DNA of 64,000 nucleotides, from assembly GCF_005116715.1 (NCBI RefSeq), contig NZ_SWCI01000003.1, positions 248,001 through 312,000 on the forward strand, read 5' to 3'. Source of the stretch: Ferrimonas sediminicola (GTDB taxonomy: Bacteria; Pseudomonadota; Gammaproteobacteria; Enterobacterales; Shewanellaceae). The notes beneath the pieces are model-generated. The model was not told the origin of the DNA. It saw only the letters and a program-made list of their open reading frames with translations, and made no database searches. Of the stretch, positions 35,048 to 43,560 are shown piece by piece. The translations under genes were made by a program, and so were the position numbers. How positions within the stretch are numbered: the first letter of the stretch is position 1; every line of letters starts with the position of its first letter.

Positions 35048-35596
35048 TCAGCCCTGATGGGCCTTGATCAGCGGCAGTATCTCCCTGAAATGTTCATTGA
35101 GGGAGGTGGCCATCAACTCATAGAGGCACATCTCCACCGTGGTGATGCCGGCCCCCTGGCTGCGACACTTCTCCAGCGCCACCTGGGTGTCGATGGGATG
35201 GCGGGCCGAGACCCCATCGGCGATCACCTCCGCCTCGAATCCGGCGCCCAGCAGCCCCATGGTGGTCTGGTAGACGCCGATGTGGGACTCGATGCCGCAT
35301 ACCAGCCACTGTCTGCGGTCGGTGTCCAGCAGGGCTTTCTCGATAGCCTCATGCTGGATGCCGTTGAAGCTGGTTTTGCGCCTGGGCTCCTCGAACAGCT
35401 GCTGCTGCAGTTCGTCCACGGTGGGGCCCAGCCCCTTGGGGTACTGCTCAAGGGTGACCACCGGCATCTCCAGTATCTCCGCCGACTTAATCATCAGTCT
35501 GACGTTGGCGATCACCCGGTCGCTGTCCAGTATCTGTCTGGCCAGCGAACCCTGCATATCGACCACCAACAGTCCGCACCGCGATTGCTCTAACAT
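35048..35596 (-). CDS. Isochorismatase-family hydrolase, cysteine replaced
   Basis: The 182-residue protein has the isochorismatase fold with D13 (VVDMQGS) and K74 (RRKTSF), two members of the usual triad. The expected cysteine in the GxExxxCV motif is glycine here (G107 in GIESHIGVYQT), as it is in genuine isochorismatases such as EntB, whereas nicotinamidase-type hydrolases keep the cysteine. Reaction and substrate are unknown. It is a single minus-strand gene. Confidence 0.85.
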   Translation of the reverse strand: MLEQSRCGLLVVDMQGSLARQILDSDRVIANVRLMIKSAEILEMPVVTLEQYPKGLGPTVDELQQQLFEEPRRKTSFNGIQHEAIEKALLDTDRRQWLVCGIESHIGVYQTTMGLLGAGFEAEVIADGVSARHPIDTQVALEKCRSQGAGITTVEMCLYELMATSLNEHFREILPLIKAHQG

Positions 35597-35675
35597 ACTC
35601 CCTCCCGCGATAAGTTCGTGCGTCTAGGATAAGTATGGTTGTTAATGAGCAACTTGGAGAGGTAAAGCCGTTGGC

Positions 35676-35693
35676 CCCCGGCCTGTGCCGGGG
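35676..35693. other. Strong GC hairpin upstream of fumC
   Basis: CCCCGGC-CTGT-GCCGGGG is a perfect 7-bp stem with no T-run, in the 275-base spacer between the isochorismatase-like gene and fumC. Its role is unknown. Confidence 0.4.
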
Positions 35694-35871
35694 AGGCGGG
35701 ATGAGGGCCATTCCCGTGAATGCGGCAATCCAGTGTCTCTCAGACAGGATGGAATGCCGGGTTGAAGAAGGGGGGCAGGCATGACAGCGGGAGTTTGCAT
35801 TCCTCCTCGCGTCTTCCTGCTCAGCTTCTACGGTTATCAGAGCTGCGGTGACAAATCATAAGGAGATCATC

Positions 35872-37251
35872 ATGGCCGCAACCCGTATCGAAAAAGACAG
35901 CATGGGTGAACTGAAGGTGCCGAAGTCGGCACTGTACGGGGCCCAGACCCAGAGGGCGGTCAACAACTTTCCCATCAGTGGCCGGGGGATGCCCGAGCCC
36001 TTCGTCCTGGCCCTGCTCAAGGCCAAGGCGGCCGCCGCACAGGCCAACGGCGAGCTGGGGCAGCTGCCGGTCCCCATGGTCGAGGCGATCGTCCAGGCCA
36101 GTCAGCAACTGCAGCGGGATCCGGCGCTGATGAGCCACTTCCCGGTGGACATCTTCCAGACCGGGTCCGGCACCAGCTCCAACATGAACGCCAACGAGGT
36201 GCTGGCCACCCTCGCCGGTCGTATCCTCGGCCGGCCGGTCAGCCCCAACGACCACGTCAACTGCGGCCAGAGCAGCAACGACATCATCCCCTCCGTTATC
36301 CACATCAGCGCCAGCCTCGAGGTTCGCGACGTCCTGTTGCCGGCGCTGACCCACCTTCAGCAAACGATTAACGACAAGGCGGCCAAGGTGGGACACCACA
36401 TCAAGACCGGCCGCACCCATTTGATGGACGCCATGCCGGTGAGCTTGGGGCAAAGCTTGGGGGGCTGGGCCAGCCAGATTGAGCTGAGCAGGCAGCGGCT
36501 GCAGCAGGCGCTGCCTGGGCTGCAGGCCCTGGCCCAGGGGGGGACCGCCGTCGGCACCGGCATCAACGCCCACCCGCAGTTCGCCGAACGCTTTTGCCAG
36601 GCGCTCAACGCCGACAGCGGCATGGCGTTTCGCCCGGCGGACAACTTCTTCAGTCACATCGGCGCCCAGGAACAGGTGGTGGCCCTCTCCGGCCAGTTGA
36701 AGGCCACTGCGGTGGCGATAATGAAGATCGCCAACGACCTGCGCTGGATGAACTCTGGTCCACTGGCGGGACTGGGGGAGATCGAGCTGGAGGCGCTGCA
36801 GCCCGGATCCTCGATCATGCCCGGCAAGGTCAATCCGGTGGTGCCGGAGGCCGCCGCCATGGTGGCGGCCCAGGTGATGGGCAACGACACCGCCATCACC
36901 ATTGGCGGCCAGTCCGGCAACTTCGAGCTCAACGTGATGTTGCCGCTGCTCGCCCACAATCTGCTGGAGAGCATCGCCCTGCTGGCCAACGTCAGCGGGC
37001 TGCTGGCCGACAAGGCCATCGCCGGTTTCAGGGTGAATCAGGGACAACTGCAGCAGGCCCTGGCCAGAAACCCAATACTGGTCACCGCCCTCAATCCGGT
37101 CATCGGCTACCTCAAGGCGGCGGAGATCGCCAAGCTGGCCTACCAGCAGGGGCGTCCGATCATCGAGGTGGCGGCCGAGCACACCGATCTGTCCACCGAG
37201 GAGCTGACCCGGCTGCTGGACCCGGCCAGGCTGACCCGGGGCGGCCTCTGA
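35872..37251 (+). CDS. fumC: Class II fumarate hydratase
   Basis: FumC interconverts fumarate and malate without an iron-sulfur cluster. The 459-residue protein has TGSGTSSNMNANEV, the TGRTHLMDA substrate segment and the superfamily signature GSSIMPGKVNP. The ATG at 35872 is chosen because AAGGAG lies six bases upstream; a GTG eight codons earlier has no site. It stands alone, 870 bases ahead of the hydrogenase locus. Confidence 0.95.
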   Translation: MAATRIEKDSMGELKVPKSALYGAQTQRAVNNFPISGRGMPEPFVLALLKAKAAAAQANGELGQLPVPMVEAIVQASQQLQRDPALMSHFPVDIFQTGSGTSSNMNANEVLATLAGRILGRPVSPNDHVNCGQSSNDIIPSVIHISASLEVRDVLLPALTHLQQTINDKAAKVGHHIKTGRTHLMDAMPVSLGQSLGGWASQIELSRQRLQQALPGLQALAQGGTAVGTGINAHPQFAERFCQALNADSGMAFRPADNFFSHIGAQEQVVALSGQLKATAVAIMKIANDLRWMNSGPLAGLGEIELEALQPGSSIMPGKVNPVVPEAAAMVAAQVMGNDTAITIGGQSGNFELNVMLPLLAHNLLESIALLANVSGLLADKAIAGFRVNQGQLQQALARNPILVTALNPVIGYLKAAEIAKLAYQQGRPIIEVAAEHTDLSTEELTRLLDPARLTRGGL

Positions 37252-37975
37252 CTCAGGTGGCCCGGGGCCGGTTACCGCTGCTGTTCCCCACTGACCCCCC
37301 GGTGGGGCTGGCCGCGCTGAGGCGGTTCGAGGCTGGCGTAAGGCCATTAATTTGGCCTCAGTTGGCCAATGGGGTGGAGCTGTGGTGAAAATAATGCGAA
37401 TTTTGCCGGCGCCATTTTTTAAACCTGTTGATGTTCATTGTTACTGATCGAACTTTGCGTCCTCGAATTAAAAATTTCGGCAACATGACACCTTGTCGCC
37501 GGTGACCCTGTGGCGTGGACAAACAGGGGCGTATTTTTTCTTTTCATCTAGGGTTAATGGTGCCGCCGCTTTGCGGGGAGGGTTAATTACGCTCCGCCCG
37601 GCAACGGTGAGCCGAAGTGGCGAACCCCTGTCTGGCGCGGGTTTCGTGATCGTGATGGTTTCTGATAACCAAGGGGAATCGACCGATAACGGTTCAGGTA
37701 TGACGTGCGGCTAAAATATAATGGTGCACAGTATAGGTATCTTATTATTTCGCACCTTGGTTGTTTGTTTTTTATTCGCCCGAGTGTTAATTCAGTGATC
37801 AGATTTATCTTGTTGTCGGATTCATAAATGGCCGAAACTTGGGCTCGATGCAGGTTCATTGCGCCAAGCGCAAAAAGAATCTGGCGATATTTGAAATTTC
37901 AATAAATGCAATAAATGCTTTGGGTCATAACTTTTAATAAAAGTTGTGAGATCTGGGTCCTCTTTATTTGTGAAC
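37252..37975. other. Long gene-free spacer between fumC and hydA
   Basis: No protein-like frame is present; a 90-codon minus-strand frame at 37587-37859 has no recognisable character. The first half is GC-rich with several possible hairpins, including CCCTGT/ACAGGG followed by six T (37506-37540), which could end a fumC transcript or a small RNA. The second half becomes strongly AT-rich toward the hydA promoter. I could not assign the folded part to a known riboswitch class. Confidence 0.5.
37506..37540 (+). terminator. Terminator-like hairpin downstream of fumC
   Basis: CCCTGT / ACAGGG forms a 6-bp stem with an 11-base loop, followed by GCGTA and a run of six T. It is 255 bases after the fumC stop. 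Confidence 0.5.
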
Positions 37976-38024
37976 TTGATTTAAAGCAAATTTCCACTGT
38001 GATCTTTTTCCTATATTCCCCGCC
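37976..38024 (+). promoter_or_regulatory. FNR-dependent class II promoter of the hyd operon
   Basis: TTGAT-TTAA-AGCAA (37976-37989) matches the FNR consensus TTGAT-N4-ATCAA at nine of ten positions. A -10 hexamer TATATT lies at 38012-38017, predicting a start near 38024. The box centre at 37982.5 is then 41.5 bases upstream, the exact spacing of class II FNR activation. This fits anaerobic expression of an oxygen-sensitive hydrogenase. Confidence 0.75.
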
Positions 38025-38120
38025 GTTTTTTCAGAACTACGTCTCACGGTGCTCTCAATAAGCCGAACGACATCGATTAACCGAGTTGCCGAGGGTCGTT
38101 AACAAGGAACGCAAATCCCT

Positions 38121-39356
38121 ATGACTGCTACCACCTATCAACCCGGTGAGATCCAGGGTCTGATTGAGATCGACGCATCCAAGTGCAAAGGATGTGACGC
38201 CTGCAAGAAGTTCTGTCCCACCCAGGCCATTGTTGGCGCCTCAGGTGCGGCACACGCCATCGACAAGGACCGCTGCCTCAGCTGCGGCCAGTGCATGATC
38301 AACTGCCCCTTCGGTGCCATCAAAGAGACCCACAGCGCGCTGGACAGGGTTATCCGCAAGCTGGCGGACAAAGACACCACTGTGGTGGGCATCATCGCCC
38401 CGGCGGTGCGCGTTGCCATCGGCGAAGAGTTTGGCCTGGGCACCGGCGAGCTGGTGACCGGCAAGCTCTACGGCGCCATGAACAAGGCGGGCTTCAAGAT
38501 CTTCGACTGTAACTTCGCCGCCGACCTCACCATCATGGAGGAGGGCAGTGAGTTCATCCACCGCCTGCACGCCACCGTGAAGGGTGAGGAGCACGCCGGC
38601 GCCCTGCCTCAGTTCACCTCCTGCTGTCCCGCTTGGGTCCGTTACCTGGAAGGCAACTTCCCGTCGCTGCTGCCCCACCTGTCCACCGCCAAGTCGCCTC
38701 AGCAGATGGCCGGTGCCGTGGCCAAGACCTACGGCGCCAAGGTGTACGACATGGAGCCGGAGAAGATCTTCACCATCGCCGTGATGCCCTGCACCGCCAA
38801 GAAGGTGGAGGCCTCCCGGCCCGAGTTTAACTCCGCCTGGCACTACAACCATGAGCATGGCGCTCACGCCGCCGAGTACCCGGATGTGGACGCGGTGCTG
38901 ACCACCCGCGAGATGGCTCAGCTGCTGAAACTGCTGAAGATCGATCTGGCCACCACCCCGGCCTACGAAGGCGACAGCCTGTTTGCCCAGTACACCGGCG
39001 CTGGCACCATCTTCGGCACCACAGGTGGCGTAATGGAAGCGGCCCTGCGCACCGCCCACAAGGTGCTGACCGACACCGAGATGGCCAAGCTGGATTTGGA
39101 GCCGGTGCGCGGCCTGGAGGGGGTCAAGGAAGCCGAAATCACCCTGTTTGACAAGCAGCTGGGCCAGGAGGTCACCGTTAAGGTGGCGGTGGTTCACGAC
39201 ATGGGCAACAACATCGAGTCCATACTGCGTGACGTGGCGGCGGGCACCTCCCCCTACCACTTCATCGAGGTGATGAACTGCGCCGGCGGCTGCGTCAACG
39301 GCGGCGGCCAGCCCATTCAGGGCGGCGGTTCATCCTGGATTGGCAACATCGGATAA
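38121..39356 (+). CDS. hydA: Periplasmic [FeFe]-hydrogenase large subunit
   Basis: HydA oxidises or produces hydrogen. The 411-residue protein has two ferredoxin-type 4Fe-4S motifs (C22-C32 and C52-C62 regions) and the three H-cluster signatures: TSCCPAW (166-172, with proton-relay C169), MPCTAKK (222-228) and MNCAGGCVNGGGQP (385-398). It lacks its own signal peptide and should be exported with HydB, which has a Tat signal. AAGGAACG precedes the ATG. It is the first gene of the hydrogenase locus and follows an FNR-type promoter. Confidence 0.97.
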   Translation: MTATTYQPGEIQGLIEIDASKCKGCDACKKFCPTQAIVGASGAAHAIDKDRCLSCGQCMINCPFGAIKETHSALDRVIRKLADKDTTVVGIIAPAVRVAIGEEFGLGTGELVTGKLYGAMNKAGFKIFDCNFAADLTIMEEGSEFIHRLHATVKGEEHAGALPQFTSCCPAWVRYLEGNFPSLLPHLSTAKSPQQMAGAVAKTYGAKVYDMEPEKIFTIAVMPCTAKKVEASRPEFNSAWHYNHEHGAHAAEYPDVDAVLTTREMAQLLKLLKIDLATTPAYEGDSLFAQYTGAGTIFGTTGGVMEAALRTAHKVLTDTEMAKLDLEPVRGLEGVKEAEITLFDKQLGQEVTVKVAVVHDMGNNIESILRDVAAGTSPYHFIEVMNCAGGCVNGGGQPIQGGGSSWIGNIG

Positions 39357-39366
39357 GGAGACTCTC

Positions 39367-39684
39367 ATGACCAAGAAGACCCATCTGTTCGCCGAAGACA
39401 GCTTCTTCCTGTCTCGTCGCAAGTTCATGGCCGTGGGCGCCGCCTTCGTTGCCGCCATGGCCATCCCCATGAGCTGGTTTGCCAGCAAGCTGGCCCGTCG
39501 CAACGACTACATCAAGGCCCGCAGCGCCGGCCTGTACCGGGACGACGCCATCGCCAAGGTGCGCGTCAGCCACCGTAACCCGGCCATCGAGAAGTACTAC
39601 AGCGAGTTTGGCGGCGAGCCCCTGGGCCACCTGTCCCATGAGCTGCTGCACACCCACTTCGTTGACCGCACCAAGCTGAGCTAA
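39367..39684 (+). CDS. hydB: [FeFe]-hydrogenase small subunit with Tat signal
   Basis: The 105-residue protein begins with a twin-arginine signal (SRRKFMAVGAAFVAAMAI) and then the small-subunit region (YRDDAIAKVRVSH...NPAIEKYY...LLHTHFVDR) that wraps around the large subunit in dimeric periplasmic enzymes. Its signal likely carries the whole complex across the inner membrane. AAGGAG lies shortly before the ATG at 39367, ten bases after hydA. Confidence 0.95.
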   Translation: MTKKTHLFAEDSFFLSRRKFMAVGAAFVAAMAIPMSWFASKLARRNDYIKARSAGLYRDDAIAKVRVSHRNPAIEKYYSEFGGEPLGHLSHELLHTHFVDRTKLS

Positions 39685-39697
39685 GGGAGAGACGACA

Positions 39698-40384
39698 ATG
39701 CATCATGACCAACATGATATGAGGCCGATCCTCAAGCACCCCCTGAACGTTCGGGTGTTCCACTACATCCTGCTGATGAGCTTCCTGCCCCTGGCGGCCA
39801 CCGGCCTGCTGCTGCTGTTCAAGCCGCTGATCGAAGAAGGCATGCAGCTGACCTACAACATCCACATCGTCGCCGGTGTGGTGATGACCCTGGACGCCGT
39901 GGCCTTCACCGTGATGGCCTTCGACCGGGTGGTGCTGTTCGTGGCCCGGGTATTCAGCCTGTCTGAGCGCGACCTCAAGTGGTTCATGGTCCTGGGCGGC
40001 TACCCGCAGAAGTTCCTGCTGGGCAAGAAGGTGCCCGTACCGCCGATGAACAAGTACAACTCCGGCCAGAAGCTGTTCGGTGCCTGTGTGCTGATTGGCG
40101 GCACCGCGCTGATCCTCTCCGGCCTGGTGCTGTGGCTGATCCCCCACGCCGCCCCCCGCGACGTGGTGTGGCTGCTTGGGATGGTTCACCTGGCCAGCGG
40201 CCTGCTGCTGACCGCCTTCCTGCCGGTGCACCTGGTCCTGGCGGTGTACCGCTTCGATGACTTCAAGGCGATGATGATCCACGGCAACGTGCCCTATCAC
40301 GACGCGGCGGAGTACACCCCGCTGTGGGTGGAGCAGGAGATCGCCCCGGTGGCCACCAGCGGCGAAGAGCTGGCCCAGAAGTAA
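39698..40384 (+). CDS. Cytochrome b561-type membrane subunit of the hydrogenase (FdnI-like)
   Basis: The 228-residue protein has four membrane segments and the pattern of formate dehydrogenase gamma subunits, with a histidine-rich cytoplasmic start, candidate heme histidines in RVFHYILL, YNIHIVAG, MVHLASG and LPVHLVL. It should link the periplasmic hydrogenase to the quinone pool. In Shewanella the gene between hydB and hydG is of this type. A terminator-like hairpin follows. Confidence 0.9.
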   Translation: MHHDQHDMRPILKHPLNVRVFHYILLMSFLPLAATGLLLLFKPLIEEGMQLTYNIHIVAGVVMTLDAVAFTVMAFDRVVLFVARVFSLSERDLKWFMVLGGYPQKFLLGKKVPVPPMNKYNSGQKLFGACVLIGGTALILSGLVLWLIPHAAPRDVVWLLGMVHLASGLLLTAFLPVHLVLAVYRFDDFKAMMIHGNVPYHDAAEYTPLWVEQEIAPVATSGEELAQK

Positions 40385-40413
40385 GCTCTTGCTTCCCCCT
40401 TAACTCAAACACA

Positions 40414-40440
40414 AGCAGCCCTCGCCAGGGGGCTGCTTTT
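40414..40440 (+). terminator. Terminator between hydrogenase structural and maturation genes
   Basis: AGCAGCCC / GGGCTGCT forms an 8-bp stem followed by TTTT, 30 bases after the cytochrome b gene. It probably reduces expression of the maturases relative to the structural genes, since no strong promoter is evident before hydG. Confidence 0.75.
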
Positions 40441-40471
40441 AACGTCTGAAACCACCCGACTTGGACCCGAC

Positions 40472-41908
40472 ATGAGCACACATCACCATCCACTGAAGCA
40501 GCCTGTCTACGATCCTCAAACCAGCTTCATCTACGACGACGGCCTGTGGGCCATCATCGACCAGAGCGCCAACCCCAGCATCGAGCAGGTGAGGGCGGTG
40601 CTGGAGAAGGCCCGCCAATGCCAAGGCCTTACCCTGGAGGAGACCGCGGTTCTGCTGCAGAACACCCACCCGGAACTGGATGAGGAACTGTTTGCGGTGG
40701 CCAGGGAGATCAAGGACACCATCTACGGCAACCGCATCGTGCTGTTTGCCCCGCTGTACGTTTCCAACCACTGCGCCAACAGCTGCAGCTACTGTGGCTT
40801 CAATGCCGACAACCATCAGCTCAAGCGCAAGACCCTTAATACCGACGAGCTGCGCCGCGAGGTGGAGATCCTTCAGGATATGGGCCACAAGCGGATCCTG
40901 GCGGTCTACGGCGAGCACCCGCGCAACAGCGTTAAGGCGATTGTCGACAGCATCAACACCATGTACGACGTTAAACATGGCGACGGCGGCGAGATCCGCC
41001 GCATCAACGTCAACTGCGCCCCCATGAGCGTGGAAGATTTCCGCGTGCTCAAGAGTGCGGCCATCGGCACCTACCAGTGCTTCCAGGAGACCTACCACAA
41101 GGCCACCTACGAGAAGGTCCACCTCAAGGGCAAGAAGAAGGGGTTCAACTACCGGCTCTACGCCATGCACCGCGCCATGGAAGCGGGCATCGACGACGTG
41201 GGCATCGGCGTGCTGTTCGGCCTCTACGACCACAGGTTCGAGTTGCTGGCGATGCTGGCCCATGTGCAGGAGCTGGAGCAAAACTGCGGCGTCGGCCCCC
41301 ACACCATCTCCTTCCCGCGCATCGAGCCGGCCCACGGCTCCGAGCTCAGCGAGCGCCCCCCCTATGAGGTCAACGACGACTGCTTCAAGCGCATCGTCGC
41401 CATCACCCGCCTGGCGGTGCCCTACACCGGTCTTATCATGAGCACCCGGGAGAGCGCCGCCATGCGCAAGGAGCTGCTGGAGCTGGGGGTTTCCCAGATC
41501 AGCGCCGGCTCCAGCACCGCTCCCGGCGGCTACCAGCAGGCCCAGGAACAGCAGTACGACATCGAGCAGTTCTCCTTAGGGGACCATCGCCCCATGGACG
41601 AGATCATCTACGAGCTGGTGACCGACTCCCACTCGGTGCCCTCTTTCTGCACCGGCTGCTACCGCAAGGGGCGCACCGGCGACCACTTCATCGGTCTGGC
41701 TAAGCAGCAGTTCATCGGCAAGTTCTGCCAGCCCAATGCCCTGATCACCTTCCGCGAGTACCTCAACGACTACGCCAGCGAGCGCACCCGCGAGGCGGGC
41801 AACGCCCTGATTGAGCGCGAGCTGTCGCGGATGAGCCCGGCCCGTGCGCGCAACGTGCGCACCTGCCTGGCCAAGACCGACGGCGGCGAGCGGGACATCT
41901 ACCTGTGA
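40472..41908 (+). CDS. hydG: [FeFe]-hydrogenase maturase HydG (radical SAM tyrosine lyase)
   Basis: HydG cleaves tyrosine to make the CO and cyanide ligands of the H-cluster. The 478-residue protein has the radical-SAM motif CANSCSYC at about residues 104-111 in NHCANSCSYCGFNADN, and the C-terminal cluster motif CTGCYRKGRTGDHF...C near 393-420 that binds the auxiliary iron site. Its length fits HydG. The ribosome binding site is weak, and the gene overlaps hydX at TGATG. Confidence 0.96.
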   Translation: MSTHHHPLKQPVYDPQTSFIYDDGLWAIIDQSANPSIEQVRAVLEKARQCQGLTLEETAVLLQNTHPELDEELFAVAREIKDTIYGNRIVLFAPLYVSNHCANSCSYCGFNADNHQLKRKTLNTDELRREVEILQDMGHKRILAVYGEHPRNSVKAIVDSINTMYDVKHGDGGEIRRINVNCAPMSVEDFRVLKSAAIGTYQCFQETYHKATYEKVHLKGKKKGFNYRLYAMHRAMEAGIDDVGIGVLFGLYDHRFELLAMLAHVQELEQNCGVGPHTISFPRIEPAHGSELSERPPYEVNDDCFKRIVAITRLAVPYTGLIMSTRESAAMRKELLELGVSQISAGSSTAPGGYQQAQEQQYDIEQFSLGDHRPMDEIIYELVTDSHSVPSFCTGCYRKGRTGDHFIGLAKQQFIGKFCQPNALITFREYLNDYASERTREAGNALIERELSRMSPARARNVRTCLAKTDGGERDIYL

Positions 41909-42546
41909 TGACTGCCATGATTCCACCGATGGCAATGCCCCACACCAGGGGCGTGCGCCCCAGCCCCGGCCTGGACCGGGTCGCCCTGCTGGCGGCCCTG
42001 GAGGAGGCCAGCGAGGTGGTGCTGCACGCCGCCGTCTACGACAACTTCGCCGGCTCGCCGGTGGAGGCGCTGCTGCGCCGTCGCCTGGCCGAGGGCAGCC
42101 TTAAGCGCCTTACCATCCTGTCGGTGTTACCTCCCAACTGCTGGCGTCAGGAGTTCTCCCTGGTGCTGCGTCAGGGGATGACCCCGGCACAGATCTCCCG
42201 GGTGTACGCCGCCTCGCGCCAGTGGTGTAACGACCTGGCCGAGGCGTTTCCCAATCAGGTGAAGTTAGTGCTCACCAGCGCCCTGCCGCTGCAGCCGCTG
42301 CTGTTGGTGGGCGACACCCTGTTTGTCGGCCACTATGCCCACAGCCCGGAGCCCGCTGCCCTGGGCCTGTGGCTGCAGCTGGACGCCTGCGCCCTGGGAC
42401 TGGCCCCCGGCGCCCTGTGCCAATGGTTCAACCTGGGCCAGGTGCCCCGGCAGAGTGACCCTTGGGCCATCGCCCTGGGCCGCTATGTCGAGGAGTGCAT
42501 CGCCGCCGCCAAGGTCAGCCCCCGGGCAGGGGAGTGCGGCCTGTGA
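41908..42546 (+). CDS. hydX: HydX, hydrogenase-locus protein of unknown function
   Basis: This 212-residue protein lies between hydG and hydE, the position of hydX in Shewanella. It has no radical-SAM or cluster motif. The middle part (KRLTILSVLPPNCWRQEFSLVLR) and the late VGDTLFVGHYAHSP region resemble PLD-like or DUF7931-type folds only loosely, so no function is assigned. The ATG overlaps the hydG stop codon (TGATG) and its end overlaps the hydE start. Confidence 0.78.
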   Translation: MTAMIPPMAMPHTRGVRPSPGLDRVALLAALEEASEVVLHAAVYDNFAGSPVEALLRRRLAEGSLKRLTILSVLPPNCWRQEFSLVLRQGMTPAQISRVYAASRQWCNDLAEAFPNQVKLVLTSALPLQPLLLVGDTLFVGHYAHSPEPAALGLWLQLDACALGLAPGALCQWFNLGQVPRQSDPWAIALGRYVEECIAAAKVSPRAGECGL

Positions 42547-43559
42547 GCCCGGTGATCGCCCCCGAATCGTTGTTCAGCGAGCGGCAGATCCTGGAGCTGC
42601 TGGGCGGCGGCGATGACGACTGGCTGTTCAGCCGCGCCCGCCTGGCCACCCAGCTGGCGTTCGGCGATCAGGTGTTTATGCGCGGCATCGTCGAGTTCTC
42701 CAACCACTGTCGCAACGACTGCCACTACTGCGGTTTGCGCAGCGGCAACCGCGAGCTGGGCCGTTACCGCCTCAGCCAGGCGCAGATCCTCGAGGCGGTG
42801 GACCAGGCGGCCGCCTTCGGCATGGGCACCCTGGTGCTGCAATCCGGCGATGACAACAAGTACCGCTGCGATGACATCAGCCAGCTGATCCATCAGATCA
42901 AGGCCAAACACAAGCTGGCGATCACCCTGTCCCTGGGGGATCGCAGCCTGGAGGAGCTTGCGCAGTGGCGCCAAGCCGGGGCGGATCGCTACCTGCTGAA
43001 GATGGAGACCTTCGACCGCCGGCTGTTCGCCGAGTCGCGTCCCAGGGCCAACTTCGATGAGCGCCTGGAGAGGCTCAGGGGGATCCAGGCCCTGGGCTAT
43101 CAGACCGGCTGTGGCATCATCACCGACCTGCCAGGGATGACCGACGAAATCCTGGCCCGGGATATCATCCAGCTGACCCGGCTCAAACTGGACATGATCG
43201 CCTGCGGCCCCTTCGTGGCCCACCCGCAGACCCCCATGTCCCTGTCCGGCAACGGCAGCGTGCTTAAGAGCCACAGGGTCAGCGCCATCCTTCGGCTGAT
43301 GAACCCCGGCGCCAACATCCCCGCCACCAGCTCCCTGGAGGCACTGGAGCCCGGCGCCCGCGCCCTGGCGCTGCTGAGGGGCTGCAACGTGGTGATGCCC
43401 TCGTTCACCCCGCAGAACGTGTTTTCCCAGTACGACATCTACCCCGGCAAGAACGCCGCCAAGGCGTTCCTGCGTGAGCGGCTGGAGGTCATACGCAACC
43501 AGATAAGACAGCACGGCCTGGAACCCTCCAGCGCCCGTGGTGATGCCAGGAGTCATTGA
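42543..43559 (+). CDS. hydE: [FeFe]-hydrogenase maturase HydE (radical SAM)
   Basis: HydE acts with HydG and HydF to build the diiron subcluster. The 338-residue protein has the radical-SAM motif CRNDCHYCGLR near residue 56, and the expected barrel pattern (LQSGDD, LSLGDRS, KMETFD, LPGMTDE). The start is a GTG that overlaps the hydX stop (GTGA), with GGGGAG eight bases upstream; an upstream extension would run into hydX in a different frame. Confidence 0.95.
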   Translation: MSPVIAPESLFSERQILELLGGGDDDWLFSRARLATQLAFGDQVFMRGIVEFSNHCRNDCHYCGLRSGNRELGRYRLSQAQILEAVDQAAAFGMGTLVLQSGDDNKYRCDDISQLIHQIKAKHKLAITLSLGDRSLEELAQWRQAGADRYLLKMETFDRRLFAESRPRANFDERLERLRGIQALGYQTGCGIITDLPGMTDEILARDIIQLTRLKLDMIACGPFVAHPQTPMSLSGNGSVLKSHRVSAILRLMNPGANIPATSSLEALEPGARALALLRGCNVVMPSFTPQNVFSQYDIYPGKNAAKAFLRERLEVIRNQIRQHGLEPSSARGDARSH

Positions 43560-43560
43560 C

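Noticed and set aside
37550-37660. Possible cobalamin riboswitch between fumC and hydA
   Set aside because: GGCAACGGTGAG and a later GAAGTGGCGAACCCCTG recall B12-box blocks, but the GGGAA part and order are not right, and the next gene is not a cobalamin gene.
37587-37859. 90-codon minus-strand frame upstream of hydA
   Set aside because: No ribosome binding site or family resemblance, and it crosses the terminator-rich spacer.
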